From contig CAWFPP010000014.1 in the NCBI GenBank assembly GCA_963817735.1, positions 310,001 through 374,000 of the forward strand: a stretch of DNA of 64,000 nucleotides. The letters run 5' to 3'. Of this stretch, positions 8,764-17,892 are shown piece by piece (within the stretch, counting starts at the first letter, position 1; each line of letters starts with the position of its first letter). A model generated the notes under the pieces. The model made no database searches. It saw only the letters and a list, made by a program, of their open reading frames with translations, and was not told the DNA's origin. This DNA comes from Bog-473 sp963817735. Its GTDB lineage: Bacteria > Actinomycetota > Acidimicrobiia > Acidimicrobiales > RAAP-2. A program made the position numbers and the translations under genes.

Positions 8764-11667
8764 GTGAACCCGGTGCGGCGCAAGGGCACGGCCCTGCTCG
8801 CCGCCGCCTGCGGAGCCGGGGTGTTCGTGCTCGTGCTCGGCGCGTTGGTCCCGGGCGTGGGCGCAGCCGCAGCCGCAGCCGCAGCCGCCGGTGCCGGTGC
8901 AGCCGCCGGCCGCATCGCACTGCCGCAGGCCGCACCCCACCTCCCGGCCGGTACCACCCAGATGGGCGCCGCCCCGGCCGGCCAGGTGCTCGACCTCGAT
9001 GTGGTCCTCGCCGGCCAGGACGCCGCTGGCCTGGCCCAGGCCGTGGCTGCGATCTCGACGCCCGGGTCTCCCGACTACCGGCACTACCTGACCTCGGCGC
9101 AATATGCAGCGGACTTCGGGCCGAGCCCGGCCGAGGTGACCCGGGTGTCCGCGGCCCTGCGGTCCGAGGGCCTGACCGTCGGCACGCCCGAGCCGGGTAG
9201 CTCGCTGTTGCCGGTGAGCGGCACGGCGTCGGTGGTCTCCTCGGCGCTCGGCACACCGTTGGCGTCGGTGCAGGCGCCGGGACGGTCGGCCCGGGCCATC
9301 GTCAACACGGCATCGCCCCAGATCTCGACCTCCCTCGCCGGCGTGGTGACCGGTGTGGTCGGACTCGACGGCCTGTTCCAGGAGCACTCCATGTTGAAGC
9401 AGGGGCACTCGGGCTCCCCGGGGACCACCGAGGCCCCTGAGTCGCAGCCGGCGATCGGCTCGGGCTCCGACATCGCCCATGCCGGCACGCCGCAGGCCTG
9501 CGCCGGCGCCCAGGGCACGGCGTTCGGCGGCACGTACACCTCGACCCAGCTGGCCTCGGTCTTCGGGCTCGACCAGCTCTTCGGGCAGGGGCGCACCGGC
9601 ATCGGCCAGTCCATCGCCATCGTCGAGTTCGAGCAGTACGCCGCCGCCGACTTCGCCGCCTTCCAGGCCTGCTACGGCCTGTCCAACGCCATCCGCAACG
9701 TGCTCGTCGACGGCGGCGCGGGCGGGCCGGCCCAGGGCAGCGGCGAGGCGGCCCTCGACACGGAGCTGGCCGCCGTCAACGCCCCCTCCGCCTCGCTCGT
9801 GGTCTACGAGGCGCCCAACGGTGACGACGCCCAGGCCTTCGACCTCTTCGACCGCATCGCCAGCGACGACAGCTCCCAGGTGGTGACGACGAGCTGGGGC
9901 GTGTGCGAGGCCGCCATGCCGGTCGCCGATCGCCAGACCGAGAACGAGATCTTCCAGCGCATGGCCGTCCAGGGGCAGACCGTCATCGCCGCGTCGGGGG
10001 ACGCCGGATCGGAGGACTGCTTCCCGACCAACCGCTCCACGGCCCTCGCCATCGACGATCCCGGCTCCCAGCCCGATGTGGTCAGCGCGGGCGGCACGGC
10101 GCTGACCAGCGCGTCGGCGTCGTCACAGTCGGTCTGGAACGACTGCCAGGACGCGCTGCCGACCTGCGCCAGCAACAACTCCAGCTTCGGTGCCGCAGGA
10201 GGCGGCTACTCGCTCGAGTGGCCCGCCAACCCGGGGCAGCCCGCCGCCGCCGGACCCGACGCGACGCCGTGCGGGCTGAGCACCTGCCGGGCGGCACCGG
10301 ACTTCTCCTATCCCTCAGACCCCTCGGCCGGCGGGGTGGCCACTTACTGGGACGGCCACTGGACGGCCTATGGCGGGACCAGCGTGGCCGCGCCCACCAA
10401 CGCCGGGCTCTTCGCGGACACCAACCAGGGCTGTTCCAGCCCGCTGGGCCGGGTCGGTCCCGCGCTCTACGCGGCGCAGCGGGCCGACAGTGGCACGTTC
10501 ACCGACGTGACGCAGGGCAACAACGACTTCACCGACACGAACCCCGGGCAGTTCGCCGCCGCTCTCGGCTTCGATGCGGCCAGCGGGCTGGGTACGCCGG
10601 TCGATCAGAATCTCGCCCTTGCGCTGCAGGGCGCGGACGGCTGCCCCTCGGTGGCGGCCGTCAGCCCCGACACCGGACCGGTGCGGGCCGCCGGCGCCAT
10701 CACGATCTTCGGCGGCGGTTTCGCCAACGCCACATCGGTCACCTTCGGGTCGGTCGGCGGTGGCCGCATTCTGGCGCAGACGGCCGACACCATCACCGTC
10801 GTCCCGCCGAACGCGGGCGGCCCCGAGTGCGTCGACATCACCGTGGGCAACTCGCAGGGCGTCTCCGTGGAATCCGCCGCCGACCGCTACGGCTTCGGCG
10901 GGAACCTCAACTGCGGCGACGGCTACCGCTTCGTCGCCTCCGACGGGGGCGTGTTCGACTTCGGCACCGCCGGGTTCGCCGGCAGCGCGGGCGGGACGCC
11001 GCCGCAGGCGCCGGTGGTGGGCATGGCCGACACGCCGAGCTCGAACGGCTACTGGCTCGTAGCCTCCGACGGCGGCATCTTCAACTACGGCGATGCCGGC
11101 TTCTTCGGCTCCATGGGCGGTCGCCCCCTCAACAGGCCGATCGTGGGCATGGCGGCCACCCCCGACGGGGGCGGGTACTGGTTGGTGGCGTCCGACGGCG
11201 GCATCTTCAGCTTCGGCGATGCGCAGTTCTACGGTTCCATTGGCGGCACACCGCTCAACAAGGCGATCGTGGGCATGGCGGCCACCCCCGACGGGGGCGG
11301 GTACTGGCTGGTGGCGTCCGACGGCGGCATCTTCTCCTACGGCACCGCGCAGTTCTACGGGTCCACCGGCAGCATGCGCCTGAATTCGCCCGTGGTCGGC
11401 ATGGCGGCCGGTCCGGGCGGGAACGGCTACTGGTTGGTGGCGGCCGACGGCGGGATCTTCACCTACGGCAGCGCCGACTTCTACGGCTCCGCGGGCTCCC
11501 TCCACCTGAACAAACCGGTCGTGGGCCTGGCGCCCACCCCCGATGGCGGCGGGTACTGGCTGGTCGCCTCCGACGGAGGCATCTTCACCTACGGCGACGC
11601 CCTGTTCTACGGGTCGACCGGCAGCATCCACCTCAACCAGCCAGTCGTCGGGATGTCATCGTCCTGA
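8764..11667 (+). CDS. Secreted S53 peptidase (sedolisin family) with IPT/TIG domain and six 42-residue repeats
   Basis: Predicted secreted acid serine-carboxyl peptidase. In order: a Sec signal (positive N-terminus, hydrophobic stretch, Ala-rich tract), a pro-kumamolisin activation domain (about 70-205), the S53 catalytic domain, an IPT/TIG immunoglobulin-like domain (about 628-715) and six tandem repeats. All catalytic positions are visible: Glu328 and Asp332 in GEAALDTEL, oxyanion Asp413 in ASGDAGSED, and Ser540 in GGTSVAAP. The GTG start has a strong ribosome site (AAGGGAGG). It sits 3 bases after rarA, inside an otherwise housekeeping run, which suggests insertion of an accessory gene. 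S53 enzymes are usually acid-active, so the host may live at low pH (inference). Confidence 0.93.
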   Translation: MNPVRRKGTALLAAACGAGVFVLVLGALVPGVGAAAAAAAAAGAGAAAGRIALPQAAPHLPAGTTQMGAAPAGQVLDLDVVLAGQDAAGLAQAVAAISTPGSPDYRHYLTSAQYAADFGPSPAEVTRVSAALRSEGLTVGTPEPGSSLLPVSGTASVVSSALGTPLASVQAPGRSARAIVNTASPQISTSLAGVVTGVVGLDGLFQEHSMLKQGHSGSPGTTEAPESQPAIGSGSDIAHAGTPQACAGAQGTAFGGTYTSTQLASVFGLDQLFGQGRTGIGQSIAIVEFEQYAAADFAAFQACYGLSNAIRNVLVDGGAGGPAQGSGEAALDTELAAVNAPSASLVVYEAPNGDDAQAFDLFDRIASDDSSQVVTTSWGVCEAAMPVADRQTENEIFQRMAVQGQTVIAASGDAGSEDCFPTNRSTALAIDDPGSQPDVVSAGGTALTSASASSQSVWNDCQDALPTCASNNSSFGAAGGGYSLEWPANPGQPAAAGPDATPCGLSTCRAAPDFSYPSDPSAGGVATYWDGHWTAYGGTSVAAPTNAGLFADTNQGCSSPLGRVGPALYAAQRADSGTFTDVTQGNNDFTDTNPGQFAAALGFDAASGLGTPVDQNLALALQGADGCPSVAAVSPDTGPVRAAGAITIFGGGFANATSVTFGSVGGGRILAQTADTITVVPPNAGGPECVDITVGNSQGVSVESAADRYGFGGNLNCGDGYRFVASDGGVFDFGTAGFAGSAGGTPPQAPVVGMADTPSSNGYWLVASDGGIFNYGDAGFFGSMGGRPLNRPIVGMAATPDGGGYWLVASDGGIFSFGDAQFYGSIGGTPLNKAIVGMAATPDGGGYWLVASDGGIFSYGTAQFYGSTGSMRLNSPVVGMAAGPGGNGYWLVAADGGIFTYGSADFYGSAGSLHLNKPVVGLAPTPDGGGYWLVASDGGIFTYGDALFYGSTGSIHLNQPVVGMSSS
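10921..11664 (+). repeat. Six tandem 126-bp (42-residue) repeats
   Basis: Units begin at 10921, 11047, 11173, 11299, 11425 and 11551, exactly 126 bases apart. Each encodes G-Y-W-L-V-A-S-D-G-G-I-F, then F/Y-G-D-A, F-Y-G-S and a linker V-V-G-M-A-A-T-P-D. The strict period and aromatic/Gly pattern resemble beta-propeller blades, and six blades could close one propeller (inference). Units 3 and 4 are nearly identical over long stretches at the DNA level, so recombination or assembly collapse is possible. Confidence 0.9.
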
Positions 11668-11696
11668 GCCGGCCCCGGATCCGTTTTTGCCCCCGG

Positions 11697-11702
11697 TAAG
11701 CT
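11697..11702 (+). promoter_or_regulatory. -10 box of a leaderless alaS promoter
   Basis: TAAGCT ends six bases before the ATG at 11709 and no ribosome-binding site is present. The geometry matches the rel, dpm-like and nth promoters in this window. Confidence 0.55.
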
Positions 11703-11708
11703 GCAGAG

Positions 11709-14288
11709 ATGGACGCCAACGGACTGCGGGCGGCCTTTACGCGCTTCTTTGCGGACAGGGGCCACAGCATCGTCCCCTCCGCCAGCCTCATCCCGCACGA
11801 CCCCTCGGTCCTCTTCACGATCGCCGGCATGGTGCCCTTCAAGCCCTACTTCATGGGCGAGGAGACGGCGCCGTGGAAGCGGGCCACCTCCATTCAGAAG
11901 TGCTTCCGGACCCCCGACATCGAGATCATCGGCACCGACACCTACCACTGCACCTTCTTCGAGATGCTGGGCAATTTCAGCTTCGGGGACTACTTCAAGG
12001 CCGAGGCGATCCCGCTGGCCTGGGAGCTCCTCACGGAGGTCTTCGGTCTCGACGGTGACCGCCTCTGGGTCACGGTGCACGAGACCGACCACGAGGCCGA
12101 GCAGCTCTGGATCGACAAGGTCGGGGTCCGCCCCGAGCGGGTCCAGCGCATGGGGGACGAGGACAACTTCTGGGCCATGGGGGAGACCGGTCCGTGCGGG
12201 CCCGACTCCGAGATCTTCATCGACAAGGGCGAGGCCTACGGCCACGACGGGGGGCCCAAGCACGGCGGCAGCGCCCGCTTCGTCGAGATGTGGAACCTCG
12301 TCTTCATGGAGCTCAGCCGCGACGCCGACGGGGTCCTGACCGAGCTGCCGCGCAAGAACATCGACACCGGGGCGGGCCTCGAGCGGATACTCCCCCTGCT
12401 GCAGGGTGTCGATTCGATGTTCGACACCGACCTGTTCCTGCCGATCATCGACGCGGCGGCCTCCATTCTCGGCACCGGCTACGGGAAGGACCCGGCCAGC
12501 GACGTCGCGCTGCGCGTCCTGGCCGATCATGGGCGCGCCTTCTCCATGCTGGTCGCCGACGGTGTGCTGCCGGCCAACGAGGGGCGGGGCTACGTGCTGC
12601 GCCGCGTCGTGCGCCGCGCCGTACTGGCCGCCCGCCGTGCCGGCGTGGAGAAGCCGATCGGCCCGGCGCTGGTGCAGGCGGCCATCGAGGTGCTGGGCGA
12701 GGCCTACCCGGCGCTGCGCGCGCAACAGGACCTCATCGTCAACGTGGTGGCGCGGGAGGAGGCCGGTTTCGACCGCACGCTGCGGGCGGGGTTGAGCCGG
12801 TTGGAAGAGGCGTTCGCCACCGGGACGAAGGTGCTGCAAGGCGACGTGGCCTTCACCCTGCACGACACCCACGGCTTCCCGGTCGAGCTGACCGAGGAGC
12901 TGGCGCGCGATGCGGGCGTGGAGGTGGACCGCACCGGCTTCGACGCCGCCATGGCCGCCCAGCGCGAGCGGGCCCGTGCCGCGGCGAAGTCGACCCGTGC
13001 CGGCGACGAGGCGGCGTACCGCGCGCTGCTCGAGGCAGAGGGTGCGACGGTGTTCGTGGGTCGGGGCCAGGAGAACTACGAGGTGCCGGCGCGCATCGTC
13101 GCCGTGCTCGAACCCGATGTCGACGGGACAGGCGGCGAGCGGCTGGTCGAGATCGTCCTGGACCGCACCCCCTTCTATGCCGAGAGCGGCGGACAGGTGG
13201 GCGACACCGGCACCATCGTGACCGAGTCGGGCATCGCCGAGGTCCAGGACACCGTGCTGGCCGTGCCGGGACTGTTCGTGCACCGGGCGCGCGTCAGCGG
13301 CGAGGTACGGGCGGGGCAGGACGCGCTGGCCACCATCGACGGCGAGCGCCGCGAGGCCATCCGGCGCAACCACACGGCGACGCACCTGCTGCATGCCGCC
13401 CTGCGGACCGTGCTGGGCGACCACGTGCGCCAGCAGGGGTCCCTGGTGGGGCCCGAGTACCTGCGCTTCGACTTCTCGCATCACGAGGCACCGACGCGCC
13501 AGGAGCTCGACGAGGTCTTCGCCCTGGCCAACCGCGCCGTGCTGACCGGCGTCGGCGTGGAGACCACCGAGACGTCGCGCGAAGAGGCGGCGGACATGGG
13601 CGCCATCGCCTTCTTCGGCGACAAGTACGGCGAGTCGGTGCGCGTCGTGCGGGCGGGGTCGACATCGCTGGAGTTCTGCGGCGGCACCCACGTGGACACG
13701 CTGGGGCAGATCGGCTCCATCACGCTCCTTTCCGAGGGCTCCATCGGCTCGAACACCCGGCGGATCTTCGCCGTGACGGGTTTCGTGGCGCTCGAGCGCG
13801 CCCTCGAGCGTGAGCGCCTCGTGCAGGCGGCGGCCGAGGTTCTGCGCACCGAGCCCGACGAGTTGGTGGGGGCCATCGGTCGTCTGGCGGAGCGCCAGCG
13901 TGACGGCGAGAAGGAGCTGGCGCGGCTGCGCCAGCAGTCGAGCGAGGCCGAGGCGACCACGCTGGCCGAGGCGGCCGCGACGGACGGCGGGGTGGTCGTG
14001 GCCCGGCGCGACAGGGTGGAGCCCGACGACCTGCGCACGCTGGCCCAAGCGGTGCTGCGCCACGACGGGGTGCGGGCCGTGGTGCTCGGCGGGTCGCCCG
14101 ACGGGGCGAAGGCGGCCATCGTGGCGGCCACCGGGGGCACGCCCGACGCCATGCAGCTCGTGCGCACGCTCGGCAAGATGGTCGGCGGCGGCGGCGGCGG
14201 CTCGCCCGAGGTGGCGGTGGCCGGGGGGAAGGATCCTTCCCAGATTGACACGGCGCTGGCCGAGGCGCAGCGGCTTCTGTCCGCGTGA
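11709..14288 (+). CDS. alaS: Alanine--tRNA ligase
   Basis: Charges tRNA-Ala and edits mischarged Ser/Gly. The class II catalytic domain begins at once (LRAAFTRFFADRGH, KCFRTPDIE). The editing-domain zinc ligands are His555 and His559 (NHTATHLLHA) and Cys657 and His661 (FCGGTH). A coiled C-Ala region ends in the DHHA1-type Gly run followed by SPEVAVAGG. Length (859) is typical. It carries its own leaderless promoter even though the S53 gene lies only 41 bases upstream, and it is coupled to ruvX by a GTGA overlap. Confidence 0.97.
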   Translation: MDANGLRAAFTRFFADRGHSIVPSASLIPHDPSVLFTIAGMVPFKPYFMGEETAPWKRATSIQKCFRTPDIEIIGTDTYHCTFFEMLGNFSFGDYFKAEAIPLAWELLTEVFGLDGDRLWVTVHETDHEAEQLWIDKVGVRPERVQRMGDEDNFWAMGETGPCGPDSEIFIDKGEAYGHDGGPKHGGSARFVEMWNLVFMELSRDADGVLTELPRKNIDTGAGLERILPLLQGVDSMFDTDLFLPIIDAAASILGTGYGKDPASDVALRVLADHGRAFSMLVADGVLPANEGRGYVLRRVVRRAVLAARRAGVEKPIGPALVQAAIEVLGEAYPALRAQQDLIVNVVAREEAGFDRTLRAGLSRLEEAFATGTKVLQGDVAFTLHDTHGFPVELTEELARDAGVEVDRTGFDAAMAAQRERARAAAKSTRAGDEAAYRALLEAEGATVFVGRGQENYEVPARIVAVLEPDVDGTGGERLVEIVLDRTPFYAESGGQVGDTGTIVTESGIAEVQDTVLAVPGLFVHRARVSGEVRAGQDALATIDGERREAIRRNHTATHLLHAALRTVLGDHVRQQGSLVGPEYLRFDFSHHEAPTRQELDEVFALANRAVLTGVGVETTETSREEAADMGAIAFFGDKYGESVRVVRAGSTSLEFCGGTHVDTLGQIGSITLLSEGSIGSNTRRIFAVTGFVALERALERERLVQAAAEVLRTEPDELVGAIGRLAERQRDGEKELARLRQQSSEAEATTLAEAAATDGGVVVARRDRVEPDDLRTLAQAVLRHDGVRAVVLGGSPDGAKAAIVAATGGTPDAMQLVRTLGKMVGGGGGGSPEVAVAGGKDPSQIDTALAEAQRLLSA

Positions 14289-14737
14289 GCGGCGACGTGA
14301 CGTCCGGGCGCGGCCCGGGCCGGGTGGCCGCGCTCGATCTGGGGGCGCGGCGCATCGGGGTGGCCTACAGCGACAGCGGGCGCAGCCTGGCCAGCCCGTG
14401 GGGGACGATCGAGCGCAGCGGTGACCCCGGGCGCGACCGCACCGCCGTGGTCGACGCCGTGCGCGAGGTGGAGGCGCGGACCGTCGTGGTCGGGCTCCCG
14501 CTCAGCCTCTCGGGGCAGGTCGGCCCGGCGGCCCGGGCGGCCCTCGACGAGGTGGCCGCGCTGCGGGTGCTGCTCGAGCCTCTCGGCGTCTCGGTCGAGA
14601 CGGCCGACGAGCGCTTCACCACGGTGGAGGCCGAACGCTCGCTGCGGGCGGCGGGGCGCACCGGCAAGGCGGCGCGCCGGGTCGTCGACAGCGCCGCCGC
14701 CATGGTGCTGCTCCAAGGCTGGCTGGACAACGCGTGA
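14285..14737 (+). CDS. ruvX: RuvX/YqgF-family putative Holliday junction resolvase / pre-16S rRNA nuclease
   Basis: A small RNase-H-fold protein. The first acidic motif is ALDLGARRIGVAYSD; VVVGLPLSLSGQ, VETADERFTTVEAE and VDSAAAMVLLQGWL complete the family pattern. The conserved Asp near the C-terminus is present. Homologues are linked to 16S rRNA 5' end processing and, historically, to Holliday junction resolution. The GTG start overlaps the alaS stop and the TGA overlaps the mltG start, the usual alaS-yqgF-mltG order. Length is 150 residues. Confidence 0.92.
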   Translation: MSGDVTSGRGPGRVAALDLGARRIGVAYSDSGRSLASPWGTIERSGDPGRDRTAVVDAVREVEARTVVVGLPLSLSGQVGPAARAALDEVAALRVLLEPLGVSVETADERFTTVEAERSLRAAGRTGKAARRVVDSAAAMVLLQGWLDNA

Positions 14738-15978
14738 GCGGTCCCGACGGGCCCTTCGACGGGAACGAGGGCGACGAGGGCGACGAAGGCGACGAGGAGC
14801 TGCCCTGGCCGCAGCCCGGCGCCGATCCTGCCGTCGGGGACGTGGAGCCCACCGCCGCCGCTGACACCGCCGAGGACGGGCCCGAGCCCCACGACCACCC
14901 CGATGCCACGGCGGACCAGGATCCCGAAAGCCGTTCCGCTCGCCGAGCCGCCCGCTCGGCCCGCGTGCGCAGGCGTCGCCGGATCCTGCTCGCCATCGGC
15001 GGTGCGCTGCTCGTCCTCGTGCTGGCCTTCGTGCTCTGGTACGAGCTGGAGTCCCACGCGCTCGGCCCGCCCGGGCCCCAGGTCATCGTCACGGTGCACG
15101 CGGGCGAGTCCACCGACGCGGTCATCAGCGCGCTGAGCCAGCAGCACGTGATCGGCAGTTCGCTGGCCTTCGAGATCTCCGAGGTCTTCCACGGGTCGCC
15201 CACCGTGCTACCCGGGAGTTACGCCATCCACCAGAACCTGGCCTTCTCGGAGGTCCGACAGGTCCTGGCCGCCGGCCCCAACATCTACCCGGTGAACGTG
15301 CGGCCGGGTTTCACGCTCTCCGAGGTGGCCCAGCAGGTGGACAGTCTTCCCGGCCACACCAGCTCCAGTTTCGAGAAGGTTGCCGCGAGCGGCGCGGTGC
15401 ACTCGACGATCGTGGCGCCGGACGCGAACGACCTCGAGGGCATGCTCGGCACGGGTGTGTACCTCGTGCTTCCCGGCGAGAGCGACACCACCATCCTCAC
15501 GGACATGGTGGTGCGGTTCGACCGCGACGTGCAGGCGGCGGGCCTCTCGACGGCGTCGGCCGGCGCGCTGGGCGTGACGCCGTACCAGATGCTCACCGTG
15601 GCCTCCATCGTGGAGAAGGAGGGCTACATCCCTCTCAACATGCCCGACACCGCCCGCGTCATCTACAACCGCCTGGCCCAGGGCATCCCCCTCCAGATGG
15701 ACTCCACCGTCCTGTACGCGCTCGGGCAGGACGGGGGACCGGTCACGAGCCAGGACCTCAAGATCCAATCTCCCTACAACTCGTACCTCAACAACGGGTT
15801 GACCCCGACGCCCATCTGCATGCCTTCGATGGATGCGCTCAATGCCGCCGTCCACCCGCCGCCGGGCGCGTGGCTCTACTTCGTGCTGACCCAGAAGAAC
15901 GGCACCATGTCCTTCTCCGACACGTACGCCGAGCAGCAGGCCAACGAGCAACTGGCGAAGAGCCGTGGTCTCCCCTGA
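14734..15978 (+). CDS. mltG: Endolytic murein transglycosylase MltG (YceG)
   Basis: MltG cuts nascent peptidoglycan glycan strands in the membrane and sets their length. An acidic, disordered cytoplasmic N-terminus (about 1-80) with an Asp/Glu/Gly run leads to a basic patch and one TM segment (about 85-107). The extracytoplasmic YceG domain holds the catalytic glutamate in ASIVEKEGY (about residue 294) and the substrate motif VIYNRLAQGIPLQMDSTV. The GTG start is coupled to ruvX by GTGA. The N-terminal acidic extension is longer than in many homologues and may bind cytoplasmic partners (inference). Confidence 0.95.
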   Translation: MSGPDGPFDGNEGDEGDEGDEELPWPQPGADPAVGDVEPTAAADTAEDGPEPHDHPDATADQDPESRSARRAARSARVRRRRRILLAIGGALLVLVLAFVLWYELESHALGPPGPQVIVTVHAGESTDAVISALSQQHVIGSSLAFEISEVFHGSPTVLPGSYAIHQNLAFSEVRQVLAAGPNIYPVNVRPGFTLSEVAQQVDSLPGHTSSSFEKVAASGAVHSTIVAPDANDLEGMLGTGVYLVLPGESDTTILTDMVVRFDRDVQAAGLSTASAGALGVTPYQMLTVASIVEKEGYIPLNMPDTARVIYNRLAQGIPLQMDSTVLYALGQDGGPVTSQDLKIQSPYNSYLNNGLTPTPICMPSMDALNAAVHPPPGAWLYFVLTQKNGTMSFSDTYAEQQANEQLAKSRGLP

Positions 15979-16891
15979 CGCCGGTGCGGGCCCGTTCGTG
16001 ACCATGGACGAGGCGCGGGCCGGCGCTGGACCGGCGACGCGGCTGGTCGGGGTCATCGGTAGCCCGATCGCCCATTCCCTGTCGCCGCTGTTGCACAACG
16101 CAGCGTTCGTCGCACTCGGGTTGGGTGACACGTGGCGCTCGTTGGCCTTCGACGTCCCGCCCGGGCAGGCGGCCGAGGCGCTCGCCACCATGCGGCGGGC
16201 CGACATAAGTGGCTTGTCCGTGACCATGCCGCACAAGGCCGACGTTGCCGCGTTGGTCGACCAGTGCACAGCGGTGGCGCGTCGGCTCGGTGCCGTCAAC
16301 TGCATCGTCAACTCGGATGGCGTGTTGCTGGGCACCAACACCGACGGCTCCGGCTTCGTGGCTTCGTTGGCACGGGGGGCGGCCTTCGCGCCAGCCGGGA
16401 AGCGGTGCCTCGTCATCGGGGCGGGCGGGGCTGCCCGGGCGGTCATCCTGGCCCTGGCCGAGGCCGGGGCGAACCAGGTGGCGGTCCTCAACCGGACCCC
16501 CGCACGAGCCGCCACGGCCGCCGAGTTGGCGGGCCCGGCGGGGTCGGTGGTGCCGGCCGGGGAATCCGCCCTGGTCGAAGCAGTCCAAGCCGCCGACCTG
16601 GTCGTCAACGCCACCCCCTTCGGCATGGCGGGTGCCTCCCCGCCGGGCACTCAACCCTGGTTGGTGGCCCCGGAGCTGCTCCGGTCGGGTCAGGTGGCCG
16701 CCGACCTGGTCTACGCCCCCCGCCCGACGCCCTGGCTGCTTGCCGCGGCCGCGGCGGGTGCGCGGGGGGTCGACGGGCTCGGCATGCTGGTGCACCAGGC
16801 CGCGGCGCAGCTCGAACTGTGGACGGGGGAGCGGGCCCCGGTCGAGGCCATGTGGCGGGCCGCGGAGGCGGCCGATCCCCCTGCGGACTGA
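15965..16891 (+). CDS. aroE: Shikimate dehydrogenase (NADP+)
   Basis: Reduces 3-dehydroshikimate to shikimate in aromatic amino-acid synthesis. The substrate domain shows GVIGSPIAHSLSPLLHNAAF, the catalytic Lys in SVTMPHKADV and the Asp in GTNTDGSGFVASL. The nucleotide domain has GAGGAARAVILALAEAG and the NRTPARA loop expected for NADP+. Three in-frame starts are possible: GTG 15965 (overlapping mltG), GTG 15998 and ATG 16004. The family core begins shortly after the last, so the first dozen residues are uncertain. No other shikimate-pathway gene is present in the window. Confidence 0.94.
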   Translation: MVSPDAGAGPFVTMDEARAGAGPATRLVGVIGSPIAHSLSPLLHNAAFVALGLGDTWRSLAFDVPPGQAAEALATMRRADISGLSVTMPHKADVAALVDQCTAVARRLGAVNCIVNSDGVLLGTNTDGSGFVASLARGAAFAPAGKRCLVIGAGGAARAVILALAEAGANQVAVLNRTPARAATAAELAGPAGSVVPAGESALVEAVQAADLVVNATPFGMAGASPPGTQPWLVAPELLRSGQVAADLVYAPRPTPWLLAAAAAGARGVDGLGMLVHQAAAQLELWTGERAPVEAMWRAAEAADPPAD

Positions 16892-16897
16892 GGCCGC

Positions 16898-17863
16898 TCA
16901 GGCCGCAGGGTCGGCCTGGTGCGACGTGGGCCAGATCGAAGCCTTGGCCAACGCTTCGAGCACCGCCTCACGCAGCGCGCGGGTCAGCGGGTCGCGCTGT
17001 GAGGGCACGGTCAGCAGCGTCACGCGCAGCGTGATCGTCGAGGCATCGGCCGATTGCACGCCGACCACGGTGGGGGGCTCGGTGCAGTGGCCGGCGAAGG
17101 CGGGGCTGGTCGCCACATCGTGCGCGGCGGCGGCGATCACGCCGCGCACCGTCTCGAGGTCGGCCGCGGCGTCGCCGGGCAGAGTGAGGTCGACGATGGC
17201 TCGGGCCCAGCCGCGCGAGAGGTTGCCGATGAGGCGGATGTCGCCGTTGGGAATGACGAAGAGGGTGCCGTCCACGCCACGGAAGCGGGTCAGGCGCATG
17301 GTCACTTCCTCCACCACACCGGTCTGGCCGCCGACGGTCACCGAGTCGCCGATGTTGTACTGGTCCTCCATGGTCATGAGGATGCCCGAGAAGTAGTCGC
17401 GCACGATCTGCTGTGCGCCGAAGCCGAGCGTGGCACCGATGATGGTGGCGCTGGCCAGCAGTGGTGTCAGGTTGATGCCGAGCATGCCCAGCACGATGGC
17501 GCCGGCCACGACGAAGACGAAGAAGCGCCAGACGTTGGCCACGACGCTGGACATGGTCGCGACCCGGGCGCCGGCGCGCGTCGAGCCGGAGCGGTTGGCG
17601 GCCTGGTTCGCCACACGTTCGAGGAGGCGCCGGATGAACCGGCTCCCCAGCCAGGCCGCGATCAAGGCGATAGCGATCACGATCAGGATGGCCAGCGGGC
17701 GCACGATCAGGTCCGTGACCGTCGAGGCCGTGTCCGGGCTGACGCCGAGTTTGGTCAGGAGGTGGTAGAGCCAGCCCGCGCCCTGGTCGACCTGATCCGT
17801 GCTGCTCGCCGAGCCGAGGGTGCCCACCAGGGCAGGAAGCGGCGCCAGGGAGGGTGAGGTCAC
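16898..17863 (-). CDS. MscS-family small-conductance mechanosensitive channel
   Basis: Predicted membrane tension-gated channel that releases solutes on osmotic downshift. Hydrophobic segments lie near residues 52-75 and 108-130. They are followed by the pore-lining TM3, rich in Ala and Gly (LLASATIIGATLGFGAQQIV), and the beta domain signature NIGDSVTVGGQTGVVEEVT. At 321 residues it is a compact MscS. The GTG start at 17863 lies 29 bases from the divergent rodA start. The 3' end nearly abuts the convergent aroE. Confidence 0.92.
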   Translation of the reverse strand: MTSPSLAPLPALVGTLGSASSTDQVDQGAGWLYHLLTKLGVSPDTASTVTDLIVRPLAILIVIAIALIAAWLGSRFIRRLLERVANQAANRSGSTRAGARVATMSSVVANVWRFFVFVVAGAIVLGMLGINLTPLLASATIIGATLGFGAQQIVRDYFSGILMTMEDQYNIGDSVTVGGQTGVVEEVTMRLTRFRGVDGTLFVIPNGDIRLIGNLSRGWARAIVDLTLPGDAAADLETVRGVIAAAAHDVATSPAFAGHCTEPPTVVGVQSADASTITLRVTLLTVPSQRDPLTRALREAVLEALAKASIWPTSHQADPAA

Positions 17864-17869
17864 GGCCGG

Positions 17870-17875
17870 TATTCT
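17870..17875 (+). promoter_or_regulatory. Candidate -10 box for rodA
   Basis: TATTCT lies 17 bases before the rodA ATG in the short divergent gap with the mscS-type gene. This predicts an mRNA leader of roughly 10 bases. The -35 region is not convincing. Confidence 0.35.
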
Positions 17876-17892
17876 GTCCCCGAATCCGCCTT

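Noticed and set aside
10921..11664. CRISPR array because of regular 126-bp repeats
   Set aside because: The repeats are in frame, encode a conserved peptide motif and have no unique spacers.
11607..14063. An 818-codon open frame on the minus strand opposite alaS
   Set aside because: Long antisense frames are expected in very GC-rich DNA; alaS on the plus strand has all its catalytic motifs.
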